Shown: positions 52,955 to 61,132 of the stretch, piece after piece
How positions within the stretch are numbered: the first letter of the stretch is position 1
Layout: every line of letters starts with the position of its first letter
Assembly (NCBI RefSeq): GCF_042466685.1
Contig: NZ_CP170448.1
Span: 2,728,001 to 2,792,000 of the forward strand
From: Vreelandella sp042466685
Lineage (GTDB): Bacteria; Pseudomonadota; Gammaproteobacteria; Pseudomonadales; Halomonadaceae
DNA: 64,000 bases
Reading direction: 5' to 3'
Made by a program: the position numbers and the translations under genes
The notes under the pieces: model-generated
Told to the model about the DNA's origin: nothing
The model's database searches: none
What the model saw: the letters and a program-made list of their open reading frames with translations, nothing else

Positions 52955-53926
52955 TTATGACTCAGGCAGGCGCAATAGTAGCCCGGCCAGTCGCTGCTTC
53001 TGTGCTTGGATCGCTTCTGTTAGAAAATCCTTTAGAGCATGAATCTTCACCACGCCTCTCAGGTCAGGGTGCATCAAAAACCACAGACCATATTCAAGCT
53101 CAGGGATAGGGTCGCTAAGTTGGATAATGTCCGGATCTTCATCCGCCAAGTAACATGGCAGCACAGCCAACCCCATGCGAGAGCGAACAGCGCTAAATAT
53201 GTTAACCAAGGTATCAACACGGTAGACACAGGCCGCTTTTAGTTCATGCGTCTCCATCCACCGGTCTAGTGCTGAATCCTGTAGCCGAGGCCCGGCGCCA
53301 ATCCAAGGCTGCTTTGCAAGGGTATCAGTGGATGCCCCTGGAGATAAACCAAGACTGCGATGTCCGTAGATAGCTTGACCAATCGTGGCCAGCTGTCGCC
53401 CAATCAGGTTCTCAGGCGGAAGATTGGAGGGGCGGATAGCAACGTCGGCCTCCCTACGCGTCAGGTTGAACAATTGATTAGAAACGGCAACGTCCAGCAC
53501 GATGGCTGGATACTCAACGCGAAATTGCGTAAACAGGGGCGCTAGCAATCCCATCAGCAACGAGTCCGTTGTGGTGGCATAAATTTCCCCACTCGGTTCC
53601 AAATCCCGCCCGGCAACTTTACGTTCGGCGGCAAGAGCGGCCTCATCCATAATCTTAGCCGTCTCGGCCAGCTGCTCTCCTGCCAGCGTGGGCTGGTAAC
53701 CAGTACGGCTTCTTTCAAAAAGCGTAACCCCCAAGCGTTGCTCAACTTCTCCCAGCCGCCGGAAAACAGTTGCATGACTGACCGCCAGGGCACGCGATGC
53801 CCCAGAAAGAGAGCCTGCGTTCGCAATGGCAAGGATAATTTCAAAGTCGTTCCATGCCAGATGACTACGTGTTTTCTGGGTAGCGGTAGAGGCTCCCTCA
53901 CGCGCCCTCACTGTTCGTTTTTGCAA
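52955..53926 (-). CDS. LysR-family regulator (AAW island)
   Basis: 323 residues. Extended charged N-terminus, helix-turn-helix (AIANAGSLSGASRALAVSHATVFRRLGEVEQRLG split), effector domain, and a C-terminal tail. Divergent or orphan: the nearest upstream gene is a small unassigned ORF. Target unknown. Confidence 0.88.
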   Translation of the reverse strand: MQKRTVRAREGASTATQKTRSHLAWNDFEIILAIANAGSLSGASRALAVSHATVFRRLGEVEQRLGVTLFERSRTGYQPTLAGEQLAETAKIMDEAALAAERKVAGRDLEPSGEIYATTTDSLLMGLLAPLFTQFRVEYPAIVLDVAVSNQLFNLTRREADVAIRPSNLPPENLIGRQLATIGQAIYGHRSLGLSPGASTDTLAKQPWIGAGPRLQDSALDRWMETHELKAACVYRVDTLVNIFSAVRSRMGLAVLPCYLADEDPDIIQLSDPIPELEYGLWFLMHPDLRGVVKIHALKDFLTEAIQAQKQRLAGLLLRLPES

Positions 53927-54029
53927 AGTCTTTACTCATATTTATGGAATATCTTGCATAATGAAACAATACTAGCATGTCCCTAACGCACCGAAATAAC
54001 CAGAGCGCCCTGATACCCAGGGCGGCGTT

Positions 54030-54269
54030 ATGGAAGTCATAGACATGATGAATTCAAAAGAAGAGCAATACGTTAATGGCGTCAATTCGTTCACTCGCCA
54101 GAATAACGAAGACGCGGGAAAAAAGATCATCGGCGATCCGGTGGGCATCCCAATTAGGTACCAAGATGGGCTGGGGGGCATCGACACTGAACAAGTGCGG
54201 CGAGATCAGCGGCAAGCGAAGCGAGAGTTTATCCGGGCTATTCTCAAATACCTGCGACGCCAGCACTGA
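54030..54269 (+). CDS. Small ORF of unknown function
   Basis: 79 residues, hydrophilic and charged (AKREFIRAILKYLRRQH at the end), no known motif. Codon use is unremarkable and an opposite-strand open frame of similar length covers the same stretch, so the coding status is uncertain. Within a 490-nt gap that otherwise shows nothing recognisable. Confidence 0.25.
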   Translation: MEVIDMMNSKEEQYVNGVNSFTRQNNEDAGKKIIGDPVGIPIRYQDGLGGIDTEQVRRDQRQAKREFIRAILKYLRRQH

Positions 54270-54416
54270 AAATAGCAGCACCCCCGACTCATTATGGCGA
54301 GCGCCCCATCCATTTAGGATCAGTTCATAGCCAATTCTTGGCGATCCGATCACCCACTAATTATCTGAAGTTGATGCCCCAGTGTTACCAGGTCGCTTAC
54401 TCACAACAGACTAAAC

Positions 54417-54845
54417 TCATTCCCGCTGCAATGCCTGTTTAAGCGACTCCAGACTATCGGGGCCACCGGCCAGCCGAACGCAGCTATTGGATTCTTGCGC
54501 CCACAAGGCGGATGAAGAAAAATGGAGATGCACAGCCACTTGAGCAACCGCCATCTCATCCAGCAAACCGGCTGGAACCCATATTAAATCGGTGTCTCTC
54601 AACCTGTTGGGCACCGGGCTACCGCAGCCTGAACAGAAGTCACTCCGATAGCCGGTTGGCTTTTGAAAAGAGCAGATGTTCGACTGACCTGAAATCCAGT
54701 GAAAGCACTTGCCTTCCACAAAAGTGGCAGCGTTAGCGTTAGACCCAGTCGCTTTGCGACACAAGGAGCAGTGACACTGGTAGAGGTTTGGTAACTCACC
54801 CTCAATTTCAAACATCACCGCTCCACAGAGACACTCACCTTTCAT
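54417..54845 (-). CDS. GFA-family protein, second copy
   Basis: 142 residues with C-x-C (CLCGAVMFEIEGE), C-x-C-x2-C (CHCSLCRKATGS) and C-x2-C (FCSGCGSPVPN), the zinc set of GFA proteins. AGGAG 7 nt upstream sets the ATG at 54845. Sequence differs clearly from the copy at 51163-51558, so they were acquired separately rather than recently duplicated. Confidence 0.88.
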   Translation of the reverse strand: MKGECLCGAVMFEIEGELPNLYQCHCSLCRKATGSNANAATFVEGKCFHWISGQSNICSFQKPTGYRSDFCSGCGSPVPNRLRDTDLIWVPAGLLDEMAVAQVAVHLHFSSSALWAQESNSCVRLAGGPDSLESLKQALQRE

Positions 54846-54896
54846 CGAACACTCCTGAGTATACAATACCAAGCCAAACCCGCTGATTCGCCGCTG

Positions 54897-55325
54897 TTAA
54901 CCGTAATACTCCATAACCAACTCTGGATGACCAGTTCGTTCATCAATCTGCTCCCCCAATGAAATAAATCCATGCTTCTTATAAAAATGGATACTTGGAT
55001 CGTTCTCACGGTAGACCGTCAATTGCAAACACTCCCTTCTGCTCTTAGCATCATCAATCAGCGCTGTGCCCACGCCCTTACCCTGCAAGCTTGGCGCCAC
55101 AAAAACAGCAGCCAAGGTATTTTCATACAGGCTATAAAACCCAGCTATTTGAGCCCCAGACTCAAATACAAAGGTCTCCGAGGCGGGGAGATAGACATCA
55201 CGCATTTCGCTAACTTTCGACTTCCAAAATGCTGATTCGATAAAGGCATGTGCTTTGATCGATGCTGAAAGCCAGATATCCAAAATCTGATCCATATCCG
55301 CTTCCCGATATTGGCGAATCATCAA
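54897..55325 (-). CDS. GNAT-family N-acetyltransferase
   Basis: 142 residues with the acetyl-CoA loop VAPSLQGKGVGTALI (Q/R-x2-G-x-G/A) and the C-terminal FYKKHGFISLGEQ motif. Substrate unknown. The gene is 36 nt from the NUDIX gene in the same direction. Confidence 0.88.
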   Translation of the reverse strand: MMIRQYREADMDQILDIWLSASIKAHAFIESAFWKSKVSEMRDVYLPASETFVFESGAQIAGFYSLYENTLAAVFVAPSLQGKGVGTALIDDAKSRRECLQLTVYRENDPSIHFYKKHGFISLGEQIDERTGHPELVMEYYG

Positions 55326-55361
55326 GATATTCCTTACTGATGGTCAACTGAGCCAAAGGCA

Positions 55362-55859
55362 CTATTGAGAATCGTTTGATAAGTATTTTCTCTCCAGTAC
55401 AGAGCGAAGCAAATCAGGAATCCAATCAGGTTTGAAGAGAGAGGCTTCGTTTTCGAGTAGCTCGTCCAAGCTCCACCATTTCCACGTTTGAATCGTACTC
55501 TTTTCCTCATCAGTCCACTTTGCAGCAAATACCTCTCTGTTGGCAGGCCATTTAACCAAGAAGTACTGCTCAAGCCAACGTGCTGGCACCGACCGTGCAA
55601 CGGCATAAACGTCATCTCGTTCTGTTAACATTTCATCAACGTCCTGTATTAAGCCTGTTTCCTCATATAACTCGCGTTTCGCAGCCTCGACGTAGCTTTC
55701 ACATGGCTTCAGTTCACCGCCAACGGTTGCCCAAAATGGCGCCTGATGCTCATCTTTATATAAAAACAGTAGCAAGCGCCCATTTTCATCAATAATCATT
55801 AAGCGCGATGATTTTCTTGTCTCCACTTTTAGCACTCCATTCCTTCTTTCAATATTCAT
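55362..55859 (-). CDS. NUDIX hydrolase
   Basis: 165 residues with a complete Nudix box G-x5-E-x7-REL-x-EE-x-G-L starting GGELKPCESYVEAAKRELYE and ending ETGL. It hydrolyses nucleoside-diphosphate-linked substrates. The segment before it (SSRLMIIDENGRLLLFLYKDEHQAPFWATV) is the usual beta strand. Start ATG 55859 preferred to the upstream frame. Confidence 0.9.
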   Translation of the reverse strand: MNIERRNGVLKVETRKSSRLMIIDENGRLLLFLYKDEHQAPFWATVGGELKPCESYVEAAKRELYEETGLIQDVDEMLTERDDVYAVARSVPARWLEQYFLVKWPANREVFAAKWTDEEKSTIQTWKWWSLDELLENEASLFKPDWIPDLLRSVLERKYLSNDSQ

Positions 55860-55934
55860 CAGATCTAGGAAGAGACATACTAAAGCTAAGTCATCCAAGT
55901 CTATGGCGACTCCCCACTGTTAAAAACTTCTTAA

Positions 55935-56435
55935 TCACCAAGGTTCGCTTTGTAAAACTACCTCTCCAACTGGGGCCAAGTCACCACGATGCATAAACTC
56001 GAAGGTAGAAAGCACTTTCTCACCTTGCTGCAGAAAATAAACGGCACCAGAATGCCGCTGATAACCATGTCTTGCGTAATAAGAAACTAGCCGAGACGGG
56101 CAAAAAAGAGTAAATACTTCAGCTCCAAAATGGTTGCTCGCCTGATGATGAACTTCGTTAAACAGTAGAGCTGGAATGCCTTGCCCCTGATATTCTGGCC
56201 TCACAACAACCTCGCCAATACCAATCACTAAACGAGGCACAGCATCGATGAGGACTTCAAAGCTATCAAAGCCAATGTGGCCAATAGGGTTCTTCTCCTC
56301 CGAGTAGACGATGCTATGCCAGGAAACAGGCGACCACTCTTTACCACGCCCTTCCTCAGGAAAAACCTGCACCTTCCATTGGGTTAAGTAGCGCCACTCG
56401 CCTTCCAATATCCCTTTTTTGGTTTCAATTCTCAC
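55935..56435 (-). CDS. GNAT-family acetyltransferase, second
   Basis: 166 residues with the acetyl-CoA loop VVVRPEYQGQGIPALLFNEV and the tail VSYYARHGYQRHSGAVYFLQ. Substrate unknown. Weak ribosome-binding site; CTCCTGT-like sequence follows the start. The upstream gap on this strand holds GCGTTAG near a possible cassette core. Confidence 0.85.
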   Translation of the reverse strand: MRIETKKGILEGEWRYLTQWKVQVFPEEGRGKEWSPVSWHSIVYSEEKNPIGHIGFDSFEVLIDAVPRLVIGIGEVVVRPEYQGQGIPALLFNEVHHQASNHFGAEVFTLFCPSRLVSYYARHGYQRHSGAVYFLQQGEKVLSTFEFMHRGDLAPVGEVVLQSEPW

Positions 56436-56596
56436 TGAAAGCTCCTGTGGTTTTACTGCTAACGCATTATATTATATTATTCTAATTAAGAGTAAATCTA
56501 CCCCCTTCATCTAATAAGCAGTCTACCGAATGAGCGGCAAGCCCAGCCTACGCACCCAGCTGTCTTGTTGGCCCAAGCCTGCTTTGACCACAGTTC

Positions 56597-56706
56597 ACCG
56601 GTGACAACGGCGTCAAGGTTATCAGCCACATGAGCAAAATGGGGCAGCCCAATTCTGTGGCCCTTCAGATCACGGTTCTCCCCTTCGCCATGATCGCTTA
56701 GCGCCA
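56597..56706 (-). pseudogene. Fragment of a VOC-family gene
   Basis: About 110 nt closely match the middle of the intact VOC gene at 57322-57759: the shared text encodes ALSDHGEGENRDLKGH, then diverges. The frame is lost at both ends. It is a partial duplicate, probably left by recombination between neighbouring cassettes. Confidence 0.75.
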
Positions 56707-56774
56707 TGCACAGGTGAACTTGGGTGCTAGCTACTAACAGAGGATTCGGCTACGAGGGTGGGTAGTGTGGCTCC

Positions 56775-57197
56775 CTAAGTGTCCGATCTTTCAACCGTTA
56801 AACCGATTTCCTGTCCATACGAAATTTCTAAGACATGGCCATCTGGATCATTTATAAAGGCCCAATAGCATACCGGATAGCCGCTATCCGTCGCCTCCCG
56901 GGACAATATGCCTTCGCGCCTAGCTTGGTCACATAAATCATCTACTTCACGCTTGCTTTTACAACCAACACCCAGGTGGGCAAAAGGCCCTAATATAGGA
57001 ACCGGATTACTGTTTTGTACTAGCACTAATACAAATGGGCGTGATTTATCCGACAACCAAACGACCCGCTTATCAATTTCCTTATCTGTTCGCTCATGAA
57101 TGACAGACATGTGGGCGTAGCGCTGATAAAAATCAATACTCTGATCTAAGTTACTTGCTGATAATGCGATGTGAGTAAAGCCGACATCTATTTTCAT
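56775..57197 (-). CDS. VOC-family protein (glyoxalase/bleomycin-resistance fold)
   Basis: 140 residues from ATG 57197. VOC pattern: FTHIALSASNLDQSIDFYQRY, HLGVGCKSKREVDDLCDQARREG and CYWAFINDPDGHVLEISYG with metal-binding His/Glu. Substrate unknown. An ATG two codons upstream is equally possible. Confidence 0.87.
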   Translation of the reverse strand: MKIDVGFTHIALSASNLDQSIDFYQRYAHMSVIHERTDKEIDKRVVWLSDKSRPFVLVLVQNSNPVPILGPFAHLGVGCKSKREVDDLCDQARREGILSREATDSGYPVCYWAFINDPDGHVLEISYGQEIGLTVERSDT

Positions 57198-57321
57198 TGT
57201 CAAACCCCAAATTTTTAGTTTTACAAAAGAGGCTTCCTGGCTCGTTATTGCTTAAATACCTCTACTCATCAAGAGCATGCTGTGCTGACTTGATTACCAA
57301 CCCTGCAGTTACCTATCTCCC

Positions 57322-57759
57322 CTACGTTGCTGTTTGCTGATTATCACGGTTTAAATTCCGTTCAGCCGGTATATCACTCAGATACTCGACAAACTCCACT
57401 TCAAACCCGGCCGGATCGACAAAGTAGACATTTTTACGAAACGGCTCTGTTGCTCCGGGTTTGGCAACGGCAAAACCCGCGTTATTTAACCTGGCCACAA
57501 CAGCGTCAAGGTTATCGGTTACATAAGCAAAATGGGCAAGCCCAACGCTATGGCCTTTCAGATCACGGTTCTCCCCTTCGCCGTGATCGCTTAACGCCAA
57601 GTAATGTTCATCATCACCAAAGTGCACCCACTTGCGTGGCTTGCCATACCACTCGCCATGGCCTTCATCCCGCACCCGCCAGTGAGGGAATACGGCGCGG
57701 TAAAAATCCAGCATGGCATCCATATCAGCTACCACCAGATTAACGTGTTCCAAGTACAT
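57322..57759 (-). CDS. VOC-family protein, SoxR-controlled
   Basis: 145 residues with the VOC pattern (LEHVNLVVADMDAMLDFYRAVFPHW; YLALSDHGEGENRDLKGHSV; VYFVDPAGFEVEFVEY). Its promoter contains a clear SoxR box (57798-57815) and the gene is divergent from soxR, so it is probably induced by redox-cycling compounds. Substrate unknown; a detoxifying role is plausible. Confidence 0.9.
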   Translation of the reverse strand: MYLEHVNLVVADMDAMLDFYRAVFPHWRVRDEGHGEWYGKPRKWVHFGDDEHYLALSDHGEGENRDLKGHSVGLAHFAYVTDNLDAVVARLNNAGFAVAKPGATEPFRKNVYFVDPAGFEVEFVEYLSDIPAERNLNRDNQQTAT

Positions 57760-57788
57760 AAGAGTCTCCTTGCGTTAAGTGAAATGGC

Positions 57789-57819
57789 AGGATAAAACCT
57801 CAACTTCACTTGAGGTAAA
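57789..57819 (-). promoter_or_regulatory. SoxR-controlled promoter of the VOC gene
   Basis: On the minus strand TTTACC (-35, 57819-57814) and TATCCT (-10, 57794-57789) are 19 bp apart, the long spacer typical of MerR-class promoters. The palindrome CCTCAACTTCACTTGAGG (57798-57815) fills the spacer and closely follows the known SoxR box. Confidence 0.85.
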
Positions 57820-57863
57820 GTGTTTTTTGGGAAAAAATGGCAAAAAAGATTCAGGGGTGAGTG

Positions 57864-58346
57864 ATGGCAGAGGCTATTTGGAGTGTTGGCAAGGTCGCTA
57901 AGCGTTGCGGTATTAAGGTCAGTACCCTGCACTTTTACGAGCAGCAAGGTCTGATCCACAGCTGGCGTAATGCGGGCAATCAGCGGCGCTACAAGCCAGA
58001 GGTGCTGAGGCGGATTTCAGTGATCAAAGCCGCGCAGAAAGTTGGCGTTAGCCTGGAAGAGATTAAGCAGGCCTTTGAATCGCTGCCCAATAACCGCACC
58101 CCGACGGTTGAGGACTGGCAACAGCTTTCAAAAAACTGGCAGCAGATGCTTGATGGTCGTATTGCTTACCTGCAAAAGCTGCGTAATAACCTGGCGGGCT
58201 GTATAGGCTGTGGCTGCCTGAGCATGACCAGTTGCCCACTCTATAACCCCGACGATAAACTGGCTGAATCAGGTAGCGGCCCGGTGCTTCTGGATCAGGC
58301 AGAACAGAAAGCGAGAGCCCAACAAGCACCACACGCCAGCGCCTAG
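57864..58346 (+). CDS. soxR: Redox-sensing transcriptional activator SoxR
   Basis: 160 residues. MerR helix-turn-helix (WSVGKVAKRCGIKVSTLHFYEQQGLI split), dimerisation helix and the 2Fe-2S site C-x2-C-x-C-x5-C in CIGCGCLSMTSC. The start is ATG 57864, with AGGGG 6 nt upstream; GTG 57861 is in frame. It activates the divergent VOC gene. Confidence 0.96.
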   Translation: MAEAIWSVGKVAKRCGIKVSTLHFYEQQGLIHSWRNAGNQRRYKPEVLRRISVIKAAQKVGVSLEEIKQAFESLPNNRTPTVEDWQQLSKNWQQMLDGRIAYLQKLRNNLAGCIGCGCLSMTSCPLYNPDDKLAESGSGPVLLDQAEQKARAQQAPHASA

Positions 58347-58382
58347 TCCTTAACAGTCGCCCTCAAGAACAGCTATCAAGCC

Positions 58383-58841
58383 TTAATCGACAAGAATGAA
58401 CCACTTGGGCTTGATACGCCCAAAATCACGACGGGTGTTGGTTTTCAAGGCTTTCTTGGAATCCAGCACTACCGTATCCGCTTCATTTCTAACAAACACC
58501 ACCCAATGCCAGAAAGGCCTACCCTGCTCCATTCGCCACTTGATGGCCAATAGCGCCTTATCTGGCAGGCTTTCCCAAGTGTCGAATGGCGTCTCTGTGG
58601 ATGCAGCCGTGATACCCAGTGCACGTAAGAGCTTACGGACATACTCGGTGTCTGACCAAAGCGCGGTGTCTTCGGCATAGATACCCAAGGCGTTTGCTGT
58701 CTCTTTGGCCTGAGCATAGGTAATGCCCGCAAGCGCCGCGCATGCCGCAATACCGCAGCCGGATATTTCTTCTTGAATGACAGGATTCATTTGGTTGCCA
58801 GAGCTCCGTTTGACCACTACTTTAACTGCCTTCATCCGCAT
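58383..58841 (-). CDS. C39-like cysteine peptidase-fold protein
   Basis: 152 residues from ATG 58841. Papain-like triad candidates: Cys in EEISGCGIAACAALAG, His in FWHWVVFV, Asp in VVLDSKK. Similar to C39 peptidase domains but without a transporter. It could be a stand-alone protease or a peptidase-fold toxin/effector. Convergent with soxR. Confidence 0.8.
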   Translation of the reverse strand: MRMKAVKVVVKRSSGNQMNPVIQEEISGCGIAACAALAGITYAQAKETANALGIYAEDTALWSDTEYVRKLLRALGITAASTETPFDTWESLPDKALLAIKWRMEQGRPFWHWVVFVRNEADTVVLDSKKALKTNTRRDFGRIKPKWFILVD

Positions 58842-58925
58842 ATACCCAGCTGCCTTTATAACCGACATATACGGTAGGTTTTGCTGAATCAATCCTACAT
58901 TTTAGTCGCGCTGTCATCGGCGCGG

Positions 58926-59453
58926 TTATGGCTCAATGCGAATTGGAGTTCCGTTTGGCACCGCGTGCCAAATCTCTTCCATCTCGACATTAGTAACCGC
59001 GATGCAGCCATCGGTCCAGTCCCAACGTTGGACTAGGAGACCCAACCAGCCAAATCCGTTCCTCTGGCCGTGGATCATGATCATCCCCCCAGGCGAAACG
59101 TCACGCGCCTCCGCCTGCGCGCGATCATCCTCGTTTGGGTATGAGACATGAAGAGACAGATAAGCCATGCTGTTAGGGTTTCTCCAGTCGAGTACATAGT
59201 CGCCTTCCGGTGTCCGTTGATCACCTTCTTCCTGTTTATGTTCGGCCGGGTTACCCCCGAGTGCAATCCCGTACTCACGGTATGGCTCCCCATCCCTTAA
59301 TAGATAAAGTTTCCGCTCTTCCTTGACCACCAATACCGACTCTGCCTGTGGAAGTTCTTCAGCAAACAATGCTGGCAAGCGGGAATCTGCAAAGTAGACA
59401 CCCACCCCAAGCGCCAGAACAAGGAACAGGATTGCTAGAAGTCTATATCGCAC
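58926..59453 (-). CDS. L,D-transpeptidase (YkuD) family protein
   Basis: 175 residues, N-terminal membrane segment (LLAILFLVLALGVGVYFA), YkuD domain with HGQRNGFGWLG and the catalytic Cys motif TDGCIAVTN. It forms L,D cross-links or attaches proteins to peptidoglycan in the periplasm. GTG start; the attC-like site ends 15 nt before it. Confidence 0.92.
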   Translation of the reverse strand: MRYRLLAILFLVLALGVGVYFADSRLPALFAEELPQAESVLVVKEERKLYLLRDGEPYREYGIALGGNPAEHKQEEGDQRTPEGDYVLDWRNPNSMAYLSLHVSYPNEDDRAQAEARDVSPGGMIMIHGQRNGFGWLGLLVQRWDWTDGCIAVTNVEMEEIWHAVPNGTPIRIEP

Positions 59454-59467
59454 TTTAACCGCCTTTT

Positions 59468-59545
59468 GTATAACGTCGTGCGTATTCGCACGAACTTATG
59501 GGTGTCGCAGGGGCCACAGGCCCCGAATGCCGCATCTCGTTAGAT
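59468..59545. other. attC-like imperfect palindrome (candidate cassette site)
   Basis: 78 nt bounded by GTATAAC (59468-59474) and GTTAGAT (59539-59545), which fit the R''/R' core boxes (RYYYAAC, one mismatch; GTTRRRY, exact). Inner palindromes: TCGTGCG-TATT-CGCACGA and GGGGCC-ACA-GGCCCC. On the minus strand the site ends 15 nt before the L,D-transpeptidase start, a usual cassette arrangement. No integrase gene is seen. Confidence 0.4.
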
Positions 59546-59547
59546 TC

Positions 59548-59577
59548 GTACTAATGATGCCCGTCCATCATTAGTAC
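59548..59577. repeat. Perfect 12-bp inverted repeat
   Basis: GTACTAATGATG (59548-59559) and CATCATTAGTAC (59566-59577) around a 6-nt loop CCCGTC, directly next to the attC-like site and in the long leader of the helicase gene. May be a terminator, a cassette hairpin or a binding site. The rest of 59578-59874 shows no clear feature. Confidence 0.55.
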
Positions 59578-59874
59578 TTTGACTGTCTTCCACTGAACCG
59601 CTTCGTTCGCAATAGTGATACGCTGCACTTGTGCTGCTTAGTGAACCGAAAGCTCTTCAAGGCTTAGATGAGTTTAGGCTGCTCGGCGATAGCTAAACCA
59701 CAGAAATTCCCTATTTATATTGAATTAAATACATTATTTTACTTCTTAACAATGATTCGCCATTCTGCACCATGAAGCTAATTGCACAATTCGAGAAACG
59801 AACGGCTGCTTTTACTTTATACTGCCTCATCTTTTATTTTCGACACACCTTACGACCATCTGTCAGGGCACCTT

Positions 59875-61065
59875 ATGCCATTTGCAAAACTAGGCTTATC
59901 CACTCCTCTTGTTCAAGCGATCACCGAACTGGGTTACAAAACGCCAACGCCCATCCAGGAACAAGCGATTCCTGCCATTCTTTCGGGTAACGACTTAATC
60001 GCCACCGCACAAACAGGCACAGGCAAAACCGCTGCCTTTGTACTGCCTCTGCTAGAACGCTTCAGTACAGCGGGAACGTTACGCGGCAAACGCATACTTG
60101 CGCTGATTCTCGTGCCGACCCGTGAGCTAGCGGTTCAGGTCGAAGCCAATGTGGCTCAATACGCTAAACACACGCAGCTAACCTCTATGGCGATGTATGG
60201 TGGCGTGGATACCGAGGCTCAAAAAGAGCGCCTAATCAAAGGGGTGGATATTCTGGTCGCCACGCCGGGCAGATTGCTTGATTTGGCTCATCAGCGTGCG
60301 CTGCACTTTGATGAACTTAAAGTCATGGTACTGGACGAAGCGGACAGAATGGTCGACATGGGTTTTGGCGACGATATCAAGAAAATCATAGATCGCCTGC
60401 CTGAAGACCGTCAGAACCTACTGTTTTCGGCCACAATGACAGACGACGTACGCGCCCTCGCCTACGATTTTTCAGATAGCAAGATGACCGATCTGGCGGC
60501 TGAAATATCCATTTCTCCTAACGTCCGCGCCGCCGCTAATGTCCAACAATGGCTAATCACCGTCGACAAAGACACGAAATCCGCCTTGTTGAGCCACTTG
60601 ATCAACGAACAAAAGTGGGATCAGGCGCTTATTTTTACCGAGAAAAAACACAATGCAGCCAAGCTTGTTGCTCAACTGGAAAAACGCGGCATCACAGCGG
60701 ATTCCATTCATGGCGATAGAAGCCAAGCAATGCGTGAAAAGATTCTGGATCAGTTCAAATCTGGCGAGCTAAAGTACTTGGTCGCCACGGGGGTTGCCGC
60801 TCGTGGTTTGGATATTGGTGAACTGAGTCGTGTGGTGAATTACGACTTGCCTTTTAAACCAGAAGAGTACATCCACCGCATTGGCCGAACCGGCCGCGCG
60901 GGTGCCTCTGGTGAAGCCATCTCTTTGGTAGACATGAGTGACTTTAAAAATCTTTGTGCCATTGAAAGACGATTAAAAAGCATTATTGAGCGCAAAGAGA
61001 TTGCAGGCTTCCCGGTTCGAAAAGCAGTACCCGAGTCAAACTTGAACTTTAAAAAACAAAAGTAA
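59875..61065 (+). CDS. DEAD-box RNA helicase (RhlE-like)
   Basis: 396 residues. Q motif (FAKLGLSTPLVQAITELGYKTPTPIQEQ split), motif I AQTGTGKT, Ia PTRELAVQ, TPGRLLDLA, motif II DEAD, motif III SAT, motif VI HRIGRTGRAG. It unwinds RNA in ribosome assembly or mRNA decay. The open frame extends to 59782 but family sequence begins at ATG 59875. A second chromosomal RhlE-type gene is likely elsewhere, making this an accessory copy. Convergent with the rho-like gene. Confidence 0.93.
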   Translation: MPFAKLGLSTPLVQAITELGYKTPTPIQEQAIPAILSGNDLIATAQTGTGKTAAFVLPLLERFSTAGTLRGKRILALILVPTRELAVQVEANVAQYAKHTQLTSMAMYGGVDTEAQKERLIKGVDILVATPGRLLDLAHQRALHFDELKVMVLDEADRMVDMGFGDDIKKIIDRLPEDRQNLLFSATMTDDVRALAYDFSDSKMTDLAAEISISPNVRAAANVQQWLITVDKDTKSALLSHLINEQKWDQALIFTEKKHNAAKLVAQLEKRGITADSIHGDRSQAMREKILDQFKSGELKYLVATGVAARGLDIGELSRVVNYDLPFKPEEYIHRIGRTGRAGASGEAISLVDMSDFKNLCAIERRLKSIIERKEIAGFPVRKAVPESNLNFKKQK

Positions 61066-61084
61066 TCGTTAATACTTACCAAAG

Positions 61085-61116
61085 AAGCTCACCTCTTAAA
61101 AATCAAAGGTGAGCTT
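61085..61116. terminator. Shared terminator of helicase and rho-like genes
   Basis: AAGCTCACCT (61085-61094) and AGGTGAGCTT (61107-61116) form a perfect 10-bp stem with a 12-nt loop between the two convergent genes; the plus-strand tail is T-rich (ATTTAT). Confidence 0.75.
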
Positions 61117-61132
61117 ATTTATGATAGACATT

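Noticed and set aside
54054..54353. Minus-strand open frame of 99 codons opposite the small ORF at 54030
   Set aside because: No motif, no ribosome-binding site; both strands are open over the same stretch and neither is convincing.
58893..58925. GC-rich inverted repeat (CGCGCC/GCGCG) between the transpeptidase and C39-like genes as another attC
   Set aside because: It lacks a GTTRRRY core box at the proper end and is too short.
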